This document shows positions 24,152 to 34,553 of a stretch of 64,000 bases of DNA, piece by piece. The first letter of the stretch is position 1. Each line of letters starts with the position of its first letter. This DNA is from Gautieria morchelliformis (lineage: Eukaryota > Basidiomycota > Agaricomycetes > Gomphales > Gomphaceae): NCBI GenBank assembly GCA_015179125.1, contig WHVA01000161.1, positions 124,001 to 188,000 on the forward strand, read 5' to 3'. Below the pieces are notes generated by a model, which was not told the origin of the DNA, searched no databases, and saw only the letters and a list, made by a program, of their open reading frames with translations. Both the position numbers and the translations under genes were made by a program.

Positions 24152-25555
24152 CTACAGCAATCCGTGGCAAGTCAACACGCCTGCCTGGTATAAGCCTACC
24201 GCAAAAAACGTATTCGAGAGTGTATCCCACAGCCCACTGGACGAAGTCGAAAAACCGGACCCATTGCTCTGATAGAGCGTCCTCACTTCGTGCGATAGCG
24301 AGATTGGTGCGCGATTACAAGCGGGATGAGGCGCATCAATATCCTCTCGTATGGCAGCTGTTGTATTCAATGGCTTGATGCGAGGTGTGATAGAGACAAC
24401 CCAGCTTGGAGCCACCTGGGTCTTCTGAGCAGCTACATCCGAGATCGCTGGGAAATAAGGGTGTCCTGCGGCAATTAATGCACCGCTCTCCGCAAATCTG
24501 ACGTTGTCTGGCGAGAACGGTAACGGAATCACCTCTTCCCATTTCAACTTGTTGTCGGAAGTGCGACTATAAAGTTGAATGGCGCCCTGCGACGAAGATG
24601 CCACAGCGACCCTTGAACCGTCTCCGGAGATGGCAATGCCGTTTGCGAAAGGAATGCCACGAGCAGCGTCAGTGATGTCCAATTGACCGTCAATGTGGAT
24701 ATCAACGTGGTTCACCCACGCAAGTCCCGGTAACAGAAGTGTTTCGACTATAGGTAGAATCTTCCCGAGTAACCCAGGTAACCGTCGAGTGAATCGATGA
24801 TCCTGAGTGACGTAAAATGTGGAGGGCGAGGTGAAGGCGACCGCATTTGGCGACACAAAGTGGACGCTGGTGAGAGTGCGGACATACGTTGCTCGGTAAG
24901 GAAACACTGATGAGAGCAGAAATTGCTCGATGGTAGAGTTGTCACGACCATGATTGACGATCAGTAAATGGTAATCATTAGATGGCCCAGGGAAAACGTC
25001 CAAGCCTAATGGATGGAAGTCTGCATGTTCAGGAAAGCCGCGCAACTCCACATTGGCGAACGAAGACTCTGAGTTTGGTGTATATACCCACAATGCTCCC
25101 CGAGGACTTGGGCAGTGGAGTGGACCCTGGCCACAAAGTTAGGTCGGGCCACACAGGATACAGAGGCACTCACCATTACGGTGTTCCACTGCTCTCTGTG
25201 GACATTGAATCAACGGAACGGTTGAAAAAGAGACAACAGAGCCTTTGCACCGAAAAGGATCACAGGTGACCAGCAGGCGGCGGTCTATCGAGTCCTTTCC
25301 TTCACGAGCAACGTCCCAGAACACGGCGTCCTCGCAGAACTTGACCTGCAGAGCTGGATCCTGAACTATCTTGCACTGTGACTGCGCATCCCCTCCTGCG
25401 AAATATGCGACTGGCAGCTCCAAAGGCAGAAGAGTATTTTTCAACACACGGCCGTTACGCCAAAAGAAGACACCCTGTTTCAGTCAGTTTATGCATCGAA
25501 TAGTTTCGAAAGCACCTACCGCCAGGACTATTACAACTGAACCTACGCGGCGCAT
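24152..25555 (-). CDS. paraoxonase/arylesterase-like six-bladed beta-propeller
   Basis: The first exon encodes a signal-anchor (MRRVGSVVIVLA) that continues after a 45-nt intron as GVFFWRNGRVLKNTLLPL. Exon 2 carries GGDAQSQCKIVQDP, FCEDAVFWD and RRLLVTCDPFR, the early paraoxonase calcium-site region. Exon 3 has YTPNSE, HPLGLDVFPG, LLIVNHGRD, PNAVAFTSPSTFYVTQDHRF, FANGIAISGDGSRVAVAS, LPFSPDNVRF and GALIAAGHP, matching the repeated blade and metal-ligand motifs of the PON/SMP-30 superfamily. The C-terminus has SGFSTSSSGL and FFAVGLYQAGVLTC. It is likely a membrane-anchored or secreted calcium-dependent hydrolase; the substrate cannot be predicted. Confidence 0.85.
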
Positions 25556-25781
25556 GATTTAGAGTTTCAGAGTGACGCAACGTCACCAACTCCGAAAAGC
25601 TACCAATATTTCCACCACGTACTTATTGGCGGTGAGCTGTCATCTTAAGTATTCACAGAGACAAGTATTGGCGGCATACTTATCGACACTCAAGCGTAAC
25701 GTCGTGGAGATATCAACGCCCACGTCACTTTGACATCTTGTTAAAGTTAAGGCGGGACCCACATGTGTCCCTGGCCAAGGA
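25556..25781. promoter_or_regulatory. shared promoter between paraoxonase-like and exchanger genes
   Basis: 226 bp separate the two outward-facing start codons. No specific element was recognised. Confidence 0.45.
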
Positions 25782-28340
25782 ATGCTCTCATCCATGTCTC
25801 CTAGACTGGCCAAAGTCGCGACCGTCGCCTTCCTCGTTGCCAACTGTATTCTTTGGGCACAGACCAGACATCACAGTACATCCGCGGCCGGTTCGTCGTC
25901 CGCACTCGCGGGTTTGCTAGGGAAGCGCTCAGAGCTCGCATCCCTGGAAGAGCCTGAGGTGAGCACCGTCAGCTCTGGAGCTACTGGCAAGGCGCCCTGA
26001 CGTTTCCAAGTGTGCACCTTGGTCCTATCCAGTGGATCAGCAGTGTGTTCATGTCCGTCAAGCATGCCCAGAGACAGATACCTTTCTCACCCTGCCACAC
26101 CTACAAGCATACTTTTGTGCTTCTCCTGCTATGCGACCTCTAGTCTTTTTTGGTCTGCTGGTATGGCTAGCCTTACTCTTCTCTACACTTGGCATTGGCG
26201 CGTCCGACTTTTTCTGCCCAAACCTGGCGACTATTGCGACAGTCCTTGGCCTCGATGAGAATGTTGCTGGAGTCACTTTCTTGGCTGTCGGAAACGGCAG
26301 CCCAGATGTCTTCGCGACATTTTCTGCCATGAAAGCCCACTCGGGTAGTCTGGCTGTTGGGGAGCTCCTTGGAGCAGCTGCTTTCATTGTCTCCGTGGTC
26401 GTGGGCTCCATGTGCATAATTAAACCCTTCCATGTTAACCCCAGACCTTTCCTGCGTGACGTCGGGTTTTTCACGGTGGCAGTCTCATTAGTCCTCTGGA
26501 TCCTGCATGATGGCAGGATCCGAAAATGGGAGGCAGGCTCACTCGTGGCACTCTACATGATATATGTCGCCACAGTGGTCGTTGGGTCCTGGTGGGAGAA
26601 AAGACTCGAACAGAAACGACATCGAGAGTTAATAGTGCAGGAAGAGTTCGTGGACGATATTCCCCCACGATATTACGAACCGTACAGGGATGACGGTACG
26701 TCATACATACACAAGTTATTCAAGCACGTCTGTAATGTAATATATCCGCAGTATCGTCACCTGAACCACTCTCATTGACCATTCCAACCCCAGCTCGCGG
26801 TCGAGCACATTCCACTCCTGCGCCGCCGCCATCAGTTCCACAAGCACCACAACGATTTCATTCTCGGTCACCCACAAACCAGTCACCTGCGGGTCCTCCT
26901 GTTGCTTCCCAGTCAGTTCGACATCTCCCTTCGTTCTCACTTCTATCAGCCCTCGAGTTTCGAGACGTCGTTGCCTCGCTTCAACACCAGACGACCGCAT
27001 CTTCTTTAGCGGCTTTCGAAACCCCAATCACGCCCCTCGGTGCACGACCCTACAGATCCTTGCCTTCCAGAGCACGCGTTTCCGGTCCACCGTTGCACGT
27101 CTCCATGAGTCCTTTGGATGATACCCTAGGTCGTCAGATGCATCTAAGCCCCCTAAATGGTGGTTCGCCAACAGGGCACCTCACCTCCTCTACAGATAAT
27201 ACACTGGTAGATATACCGACCATTTCAGACCATTCTCCGCGCTCTAGGGCATCAACTTTTGATGAAGGCCTTATTGTCCCACCAACTCGATGGCAGGGAA
27301 TGCTGCGCACACTAAGGGAGACTTCCCTCGTTTTATTCCCTCACCTACACCACTTTTCCAATAAATCGATAACCAGCATTCTGGTGGCCATATTCGCCAC
27401 ACCAGGTGTTTTGGCACTTACTATAACGTCACCGGTGGTGATAACGGCTTCTGGCGAGCCACACGTCCCAAGGCCTGACGATACTACAGAAGATAGACTC
27501 ATTGAGTTTGAGGAGGATGGAATTGAAAGAGTGTTGGTAGCTGAGGACGAATTAAAAGAAGAACTCTACGACACGCAGTTCAGTAAGTGGCTCACAGCTC
27601 TTCAATGTGCTCTGAGCCCGGGTCTGTGTGTTCTGCTGCTTTTGGGTACTTGGAACCTCTTATTCATGGAATATGGTCTGACCTAACCTTTCGGAAAGGA
27701 ACCAACAAGGGGGCCTTGCTGTATTTTCTGGCTGCCGTTGCCGCTGGAATTTCTGCTGGCGTCCTTGTCCTGGTTTTTGCGGACACGGGAGCCGATACCG
27801 CTGGCCGACTTGCACGCTGTTTTATGGGCTTTGTTGTCGCAGTCGTGTGGATCATGACAATTGCTGATGAGGTCGTCAGTGTCCTCAAGGTGTGTACTGC
27901 TACTTGAGGTTTCCATCCCAAATGACGCCAGACTACTTCAGACGATTGGCTTGATATTCGGCTTGTCTGACGCCATCATTGGACTGACCATATTCGCTGT
28001 GGGGAATTCCTTAGCAGACCTGGTTGCAAACACGAGTGTCGCAGCGTTTGCCCCCATTATGGGATTTTCAGCTTGCTTTGGTGCTCCGATGTTAAACATC
28101 CTGCTCGGTATCGGTGTCTCGGGATCTGTCGTAATGCAAGAAACAGGTCGAGACTATACCTTGCGTTTCTCCCCGACGCTGCTACTCAACGCGGTAGGGC
28201 TGCTTGCTCTATTGATTGCTACCCTGATCTTCGTGCCCTGGAATGGATACCTGCTCAGCAGAAAATGGGGTATATTCCTCCTTGTCTCATATTTAATTAT
28301 CATGCTTTTAACTGTCATCGTCGAGGTAAAGCAACATTGA
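25782..28340 (+). CDS. Na+/Ca2+ exchanger superfamily cation antiporter (NCLX-type)
   Basis: Five exons are joined at clean sites, for example gag|gtgag...ccaag|tgt near 25958-26010 and aag|gtgtgt...cttcag|acg near 27890-27941. An N-terminal signal-like helix is followed by CAPWSYPVDQQCVHVRQACP. The first exchanger domain has the alpha-1 repeat GVTFLAVGNGSPDVFATFSA and the second the alpha-2 repeat GLTIFAVGNSLADLVANTSV with SACFGAPMLNILLGIG. The paired GNGSPD and GNSLAD motifs are the ion-binding core. Between them is a long cytosolic loop of about 300 residues, proline- and serine-rich, with a conserved segment near LFPHLHHFSNKS. The domain pair and loop resemble NCLX and yeast YDL206W. It probably acts in an organellar membrane, but the location is inferred. 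Confidence 0.9.
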
Positions 28341-28517
28341 CGGAGGAAGACGCTGCGTTTGTTTAAAAAGCAATACTTGTACTTGAAGCTTGACTATTTG
28401 CACTGTAGTGTAGTGTCAAATATTACATATGTTCGTCGGGAGTCGCCGGGACGCTGGCTCGCATTTGAATAGGACGCGCTTGACACGCGCAGCTTAGCAC
28501 AAGAATTTGTATCCAAC

Positions 28518-31349
28518 ATGCAATTTGAGTCCAAAGCTTCTACCGCACTCCATCATGCTCTCTCCGACATTCCTCGCTATGACAATTCCAAGGAGAAGAC
28601 GCCTTTACAGACTCTCGTCGCCAACGCTTATGCCAAGGCCTATAATTATGTCTGTGTTCCTTTAACAAACGAGAACTGGAGATCTAGATGGCGGGAAATG
28701 TGTGTAACAAATGGCGAACGTGGCTCAAAAAATATGCTCATTGAGCATCGCGCTGAGGTATGGAGAACTGGGGGTGGTTTCAAGCAGGACGAAGTTCTCA
28801 TTACCCGCTTAGGCATGCAAATCCTTTGCAACTGTGTCAACGCGGTACTGATCTCTTATGAACAGATGAATCCGATGGTGTGATTGGGTTGGTATCAGAC
28901 TGGCTGGAACTTGATTCCCCAGATCACTGGATTCGCCACGATTCCGAGATTGTGAGTAACCGCTGGTAGGGTGATCGTCGTTGGTTAAATGCTTCTAGGC
29001 ATTACTACAAGAGGTCTCATACGCGTCTTATCTCAACGTACAGACCGTTATCTTGCCTCCACCTCGAAATCGTTCGCAGGTCGGGTCATATGCACGTGCT
29101 GTGAACTCGGCTCTATCCTGCACCTCGAGCGTACAAATCTCAATTCGAATACCACTGTATGATCCCAAAAGGCTCTCCCTTCAGTCAGGGTCCTCAGATG
29201 AGGGCCTCAGTCATACGTGGGAAATGTGGGATTCTATCAGGACAATTTGCGCTTATCACCCACGCCTGTCCCTGAGTATGAAACTTCCAATATTAATGTC
29301 TCATTCCCTGATTCTCTCTTGTTTGCAGCATTAGACCTTACCCCACCATGTCCGCCTAATCCACAACTCCTCGCTCGTTGGACTGCTGAGCCCACGCGCT
29401 TTTTGTTTTTGCCCGCTACCACCTTTATAGCAAATCCGAAGGGATACCCTGTACTGCCCAAGTCTACACAAAGGTTTATTCGCGATATCATCATTGTGAT
29501 CCTATATGATGCGTTCATGCCGCATATAGCTGAATGAATCTCTATATAGCAACGCCCAACCATAATTTTGTCGGGGACGGAATCTTCTCTTCACGCATCT
29601 GGGGGAGACGGCTCATACCTGCAGTACATTCGACACCTGGAACAGACTAGCCCTAGCGTAAAGGCTTCAGAAACGGAGGGCACCGTCGAAAATTTTGCTC
29701 GTGGATACCAAGATTACTTGCAAGCCCCATTGCAGGTGTGCTGATATATAAGTTGCAAAGGGAAATGCATACATTTCACGCTAATCAAACGTGTTTAGCC
29801 CCTCATGGATAACCTTCAGAGCATGACTTACGAAATGTTCGAAAAGGATCCTGTAAAGTATGCGCAATATGAAAAAGTAAGCCCTCACTTCTGACACTGT
29901 TGACTGATATCCAATGTGACCCAGGCGGTGTATCTCGCTCTTTGTGATCGCCCTGTTGGCTCCCGAACGTGAGTGGTGTTGGTTGAGACAGTCGTATCCA
30001 CACATCCGTTCATAAGCATGCCAGCGTAATCTGTGTAGTCGGGGCAGGACGTGGGCCTTTAGTGGCGGGATGTCTACGAGCCACAAAGGAATCTGGCAGA
30101 CTCGTGAAGCTGTATGCGGTGGAAAAGAATCCCAATGCCTTCGTGACGTTCGTTTTCCTGGCAAACTTCACAAACTTCTGCGGTATAACTGGTTTTGCAG
30201 TTTACAGGAGAGAAAAGAATACGAATGGTTTGGGAGCGTGAACATCATCTATGGAGACATGCGGACGATAGAGCTCCCCGAGCTGGCAGACATTCTGGTA
30301 TCAGAACTCCTGGGTTCCTTTGGAGACAACGAGCTCAGCCCTGAGTGTTTGGACGGTGCCATGCGCTTTCTGAGCCGTGAGTCGTTTATGCCCGATTTAT
30401 AGCAATTAACAACGAAGAAGTAGCGGGCGGAATCTCGATACCGTCCTCATATACGGCACACCTTGCTCCGCTGTCGTCGTCCAAGCTATTCGGTGAAGTT
30501 CAAGACAATTCTAAAGACCAAAAGATGGCAGAAACCCCTTACGTTGTCATGTTTCAAGCCGTGAACATTCTGAGCGGAGACGGCGGTGGACCTCAGAGTC
30601 GTTGTGGTACCAAGATTCAAGAATGTTGGTCATTCGAACACCCACGTAGAGATGCTGTCCTGGACGCACGAGGTTTGTTGAAAACACTTTAGGCGTTCAG
30701 AATTGTAACGCGAGATTTCGCAGGACTACCGCTTACTAACAGCCACAATGTACGGTCGGCGCAGCTCAACTTCTACATACCACACGCCGGGATATTGCAC
30801 GGGTTGGCTGGATATTTTGAAGCAGTCTTGTACAATGACGTTGGGCTGAGTATCCACCCCGATCGCAAGGATCGAATATCCCCAAATATGCTCAGCTGGT
30901 TTCCTTTATTTTTCCCTTTCAAGGTGGGCCTACGGATCGGTCAATTCTCTATATTCTCATCATTGGCACAGGAACCTCTTTACCTGCCGAGAAATTCTGA
31001 GCTTTCTGTATCGATATGGCGCATGACTGATAAACGTAAAGTATGGTATGAGTGGTCTGCGGAGTCATTCCTCGCGATGCCTCGTATTCAGCCAGTGGAC
31101 CAGGCCTCATCCAGGGCGGTTCAATCTTCCAATGGCGTTCCCAGCGGCGGTGATGGGGTGCGGTCTCATCTTCTTTCACCGCGGGCCCAGAGTCCCACAT
31201 TGTCAGCGCCCAGTCCAATGCTTGATGCACCGCAGCCGTTGTGGGATAGGGGCATGTCTGTCGTCGTGGATGAGTCGCCGCATATAGTGAAGATAGGGCA
31301 AATGTCTCTGCAAAACCCTGGCGGCAGAAGTAGTTGGATTGGACTGTAA
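28518..31349 (+). CDS. PRMT5: PRMT5/Skb1 type II protein arginine methyltransferase
   Basis: This encodes the enzyme making symmetric dimethylarginine. The N-terminal TIM-barrel shows [18 protein letters not shown], then [23 protein letters not shown] sequence and [19 protein letters not shown]...FIRD. The catalytic Rossmann domain has the SAM-binding loop [43 protein letters not shown] and the double-E loop [20 protein letters not shown], in which both glutamates are present. The C-terminal barrel contains [41 protein letters not shown] and [13 protein letters not shown] low-complexity insertion (S, P, Q rich) lies before the terminal [10 protein letters not shown]. At least eight introns are needed. 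The first few residues before AYNYV are weakly conserved, so the start is less sure. Confidence 0.93.
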
Positions 31350-31468
31350 AATAATATTGTTCCATCAACACTTGCCGACTGTCATTTGCAAATATTAGTC
31401 AGCTGTATCTCTGGTGTTTGTTCAAACTTGCTAGTAGAAAAACTTGCTAGGAGAACGAGCAAAATGCA
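31350..31468. other. short spacer between PRMT5 and tRNA-Tyr
   Basis: 3' flank of PRMT5 and, on the minus strand, downstream of the tRNA gene. It contains a short imperfect repeat of cttgctag (about 31426-31450). Nothing else is recognised. Confidence 0.4.
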
Positions 31469-31553
31469 TCTCCGGAGCCGGGTTCGAACCAGCGACATTC
31501 AGATGTTAGGTAACCATTACAGTCTGACGCTCTTCCAACTGAGCTATCCAGAG
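31469..31553 (-). tRNA. tRNA-Tyr (anticodon GTA) with intron
   Basis: Read on the minus strand, the acceptor stem CTCTGGA pairs with TCCGGAG (one G-T pair), followed by discriminator A. The A box TAGCTCAGTTGGAAGAG gives the D arm. The anticodon stem TCAGA/TCTGA encloses C-T-GTA-A, so the anticodon is GTA (Tyr). About 13-14 extra bases (tggttacctaaca) after position 37 are the usual place for a nuclear tRNA intron. The B box GGTTCGAACCC and T stem GCTGG/CCGGC are intact. CCA is not encoded, as expected for a nuclear gene. Polymerase III transcription is expected from these internal boxes. Confidence 0.93.
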
Positions 31554-31782
31554 CATTGTCTGATGTCGTCTGTATATGTATACATTACTACATTTATGAC
31601 ATTCGTAGCTTTTCGCGGCGCATGCGTAGACTACCCAGCTGTAAGTATTGTATTCGTCTTGGAATTATGGTGATAACGGTCAAACGTGAGCTGGAAGCAG
31701 TAGTCGCGCACTTAAATGATCCCATGAAATGGATGGTTACGAGAAGTTGAGAATCGAAGAATCGACGCGCACACAAAGGATT

Positions 31783-31820
31783 TCCTTTTCGAGCGACACG
31801 CAAAAGGAGCAATTAGCGCC
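31783..31820 (+). repeat. left terminal inverted repeat
   Basis: Thirty-eight bases starting TCCTTTTCGAGCGACACGCA, matching the right end in inverse orientation at 36 of 38 positions. Confidence 0.75.
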
Positions 31821-32152
31821 AGGATACTTCGGCGATTCGATCACCCACCCGAGATATTTTCACAGTCCTTCGCAGGCGTTGTCCACGACGACACAGACAG
31901 GCAGGACAACTGTTCCGCTCACTGCAAACGACCACCCCCGCACGAAAGGTCAACCTACGGAACTCTAAAGGGCCGTGACGGTGGAACCACAACGCTCGCC
32001 GCTTTCGTCTCACCGTCTTGTGGCAAAAGCTTATACTGACAGACTAGCCTTAACTGAGGCTCAAAGACGTTTGACAAGATCTACAAAACAAGATAGAAGA
32101 CTATACCTTCCTCTCCACTAATGAGGCACAGCAAATTGAAGCTACAGCACGC

Positions 32153-32541
32153 ATGGCAACCCTCCAGCTGGACTTGGACGGGGAAAGTCTTGCCAACCGT
32201 TGGAGTATTAAATGGGCAATTAGTACTGGGGAAGAGGAACCAACGTGTGCTATTTCAATGGTGCGTCGGCATGACTTACCTATGTACCATTCATACTGAC
32301 GATGCATGTAACAGTGATTGTTGATATGACAGACACACCCGACGACAATGACGAGTTCGACCGATTTGACATAATCAGTATCCAGGCAACGTCGAAGGGT
32401 GCCTTCGACGAGCAAACTATTGCACGTGTCTTCTACCAGAAGGCGTTATTCCCAAGGTGGGAGAACTCAACGTATCTCAGGCAATGCCGACCATTGCCTG
32501 GCCAGGGTAGTAGCACACGCCCTCGGCTCCTTACAGAATGA
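32153..32541 (+). CDS. possible small gene or gene fragment inside the inverted-repeat element
   Basis: A coding-like stretch begins MATLQLDLDGESLANRW and runs to TCAISM. A 50-nt intron (32265-32314, weak donor GTCGGC, good branch-like CTGAC and acceptor aacag) would join it to LIVDMTDTPDDNDEFDRFD, then GAFDEQTIARVFYQK, and stop at 32541. The stronger donor GTGCGT four bases earlier would create an immediate stop. The open frame also extends upstream of the ATG (about 32061-32152) before an in-frame TGA. I recognise no domain. It may be a host gene piece captured by the element, a decayed gene or a chance open frame. Confidence 0.28.
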
Positions 32542-32887
32542 ACTTTTAACACTCGCTGGCCACAGCCAGTCTGTTCGCAGCAAGGGTTCCACTACCCACA
32601 TCGCGCACTATCATTGACTTACTTGGTGCCTCCCTCACCCTGCCAGCCGTACTAACATACTTCACCTACTTTACCTTGACAATTTACATAGTCTCCTCTG
32701 TGCGCCTCTGTACAGTACTTGTAGACTACATTAGCATCATATACATACAGCTCAAACTTGCGCGTGCGCACTGACAAGGCTTTGCTCAAACAGTTTCATA
32801 TTACAGTAGCTACTGCAACTCCTATGCTATAAATCCGTCGTCCTGTCTCTGTCGTCCCAAGAGAGAATATCTCCAAGTCTTAAGATA

Positions 32888-32925
32888 GGCGCTAATTGCT
32901 ATTTTTGCGTGTCGCTCGAAAAGGA
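32888..32925 (-). repeat. right terminal inverted repeat
   Basis: Thirty-eight bases whose reverse complement starts TCCTTTTCGAGCGACACGCA. It ends about 160 bp before the start codon of the GPI-anchored protein gene, so the element lies in that gene's upstream region. Confidence 0.75.
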
Positions 32926-33085
32926 CCGAACGCCGCTCCACAAATTTTGTATGGCATAGACGGCCAGCCACGTATCCTTACATTTTACACCCCGCTCCTC
33001 CGTATTTTGCCTCAAATCGACTCACAACCACGCAAACTAGCAGCAAAGCTCTGCCACCGTCCACTCATTAGTAGCTACTATCATC

Positions 33086-34134
33086 ATGTTCTTTTCTCTT
33101 GCAGCATTGGCCCTTGTCCCTGCAGTTATTGCACAAAGCTTCACGGTCAACACACCGTCAGTTTTGCATGTAGTACCCCAGCTGTAGATCGTATCTGACG
33201 CTGCTTTCCCACCTTCCTCTAGTACCGGTGTCCGCACGTGTGGTGAGTGTCTGACATGCAGCTCTGCCAGTTTTCCTTATGACGGTCGGTGCATTAGAAC
33301 CTGTCCAGTTGTTGGTATTCCTTCCTAAACCCTCATAGCTATGATTTACATTATACAACCCTCTGTAGCTCGTGGACCGGTGGATCACCCGATTATTTCT
33401 TGAGCCTCGTCCCTGGTATGTTGTCTTCCTTTTTTTTTATGAAGATGCACTCTGAGCTGGCATTGCAGCTGGGCAATCCGCCGCAGCACCTGTTCGTTGT
33501 TCTTCTATTTATTCAAACCCTGTGTCCCAGTGTCCTAAAAATGGAAACTTCCCCTCAATAGATCAAGCAGTTCCCCACCCAGAGCGGCACCGCTTTCACG
33601 TGGACCACTGACCTGGCTGCCGGCACTTCGTTGTGCGTTTTTTGTTTGCTTCCTGTGTGGCCAACCGTTATTGATATGACTTTTAGCACCATTGCTTTGA
33701 AAGACAGCACTGGTACTCAGGTATTCTCTGATATTGTTACTATTCAGAACGGCTCGAGCACCAGGTGAGCTTCACTCAAAAGTGATATGATAACATGACT
33801 CAATCAGTCCAGTTGTATCAATACGTCAATCACGGAGAGCGGCGGAACGGCAGGTACGGCTGCGTCCACCTCCGGCAGTAGGTAAGTACAAGCAGTTACC
33901 CTGGCAAGGCTTTTCCCTTAACAACACGATACAAGCTCTGGCTCGGGTAGTGTTCCTGCTGCAACTACTAGTGCCGGCTCCTCAAGTGCTGCTGCAGCCT
34001 CTGGTACGGCATCGTCTACTGGTAGTGCTGCATCGTCGTCCAGTACCTCCAAGCCCAACGGTGCACCTAGCAACAGAGGCAGCGCACTCGCGGTTGCTGG
34101 TGTAATGGGTCTCGTTGGTGCCGTCTTGTTCTGA
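33086..34134 (+). CDS. secreted GPI-anchored serine/threonine-rich protein
   Basis: The start gives a clear signal peptide, MFFSLAALALVPAVIAQSF, then VNTPS. The mature N-terminal domain, spread over many small exons, contains WTGGSPDYFLSLVP, AGQSAAAP, IKQFPTQSGTAFTWTTDLAAGTS and IALKDSTGTQVFSDIVTIQNGSS followed by a cysteine. This is the Kre9/Knh1-like Ig-fold found in many basidiomycete wall proteins. A serine/alanine-rich stalk (about 33860-34070) follows, then a hydrophobic tail (ALAVAGVMGLVGAVLF) typical of GPI attachment. The product is expected at the plasma membrane or wall. Exon borders near 33150-33360 are uncertain. Confidence 0.82.
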
Positions 34135-34553
34135 TCAGTCTTTTACACATGATATGGAATGAGCGATAGACTTCTACTACCCTCACGACCGTCTTCCACT
34201 AGTATCTAGTTGCCTACCCCAAGAGATTAGCTCGATGGACTTTTTTTGTTATGTCTATTCCTCACCCTGAACATATCTTAGTTCTGTTGTTTAATGACGT
34301 GCTGTCTGAGCTTGATTAGGAATAGGCGATGTGACTGCTTGAAAATGAATGAATGAACACGAGGCCGCTTCTTCAAGTCACTGGTGGATCCTGGTGGATC
34401 CCTATCTTCTTCCAGCTCCCTTGGTTTGAGAGCAAGTCTGCCTTACCTACCCTGCTTCTTTGGGAACCTCAGCTCTTAACTGGGAAACAGTCTTTTGGAC
34501 GTTCGTTGCGCAAGCTAACAGTAACACTTGTGCAGGGCCAAAATATTTTTCCG

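Larger units (their letters stand above)
31783..32925. mobile_element. 1.14-kb element with 38-bp terminal inverted repeats
   Basis: The sequence at 31783-31820 is the reverse complement of 32888-32925 with 36 of 38 positions identical (the two mismatches are adjacent). The homology stops sharply inward of the motif AATTAGCGCC on both sides. The ends read TCCTTTTCGAGCG. I could not identify a target-site duplication. The interior shows no recognisable transposase, so this looks like a non-autonomous DNA transposon or a large MITE, possibly carrying a gene fragment. The superfamily is not evident from the termini. Confidence 0.62.

Noticed and set aside
26058..26474. Open frame of 138 residues on the minus strand
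   Set aside because: It is antisense to the first exchanger domain, whose alpha-repeat motifs prove the plus strand to be coding.
30949..31371. 140-residue minus-strand frame over the 3' end of PRMT5
   Set aside because: The plus strand carries the conserved PRMT5 C-terminal barrel, so this is a shadow frame.
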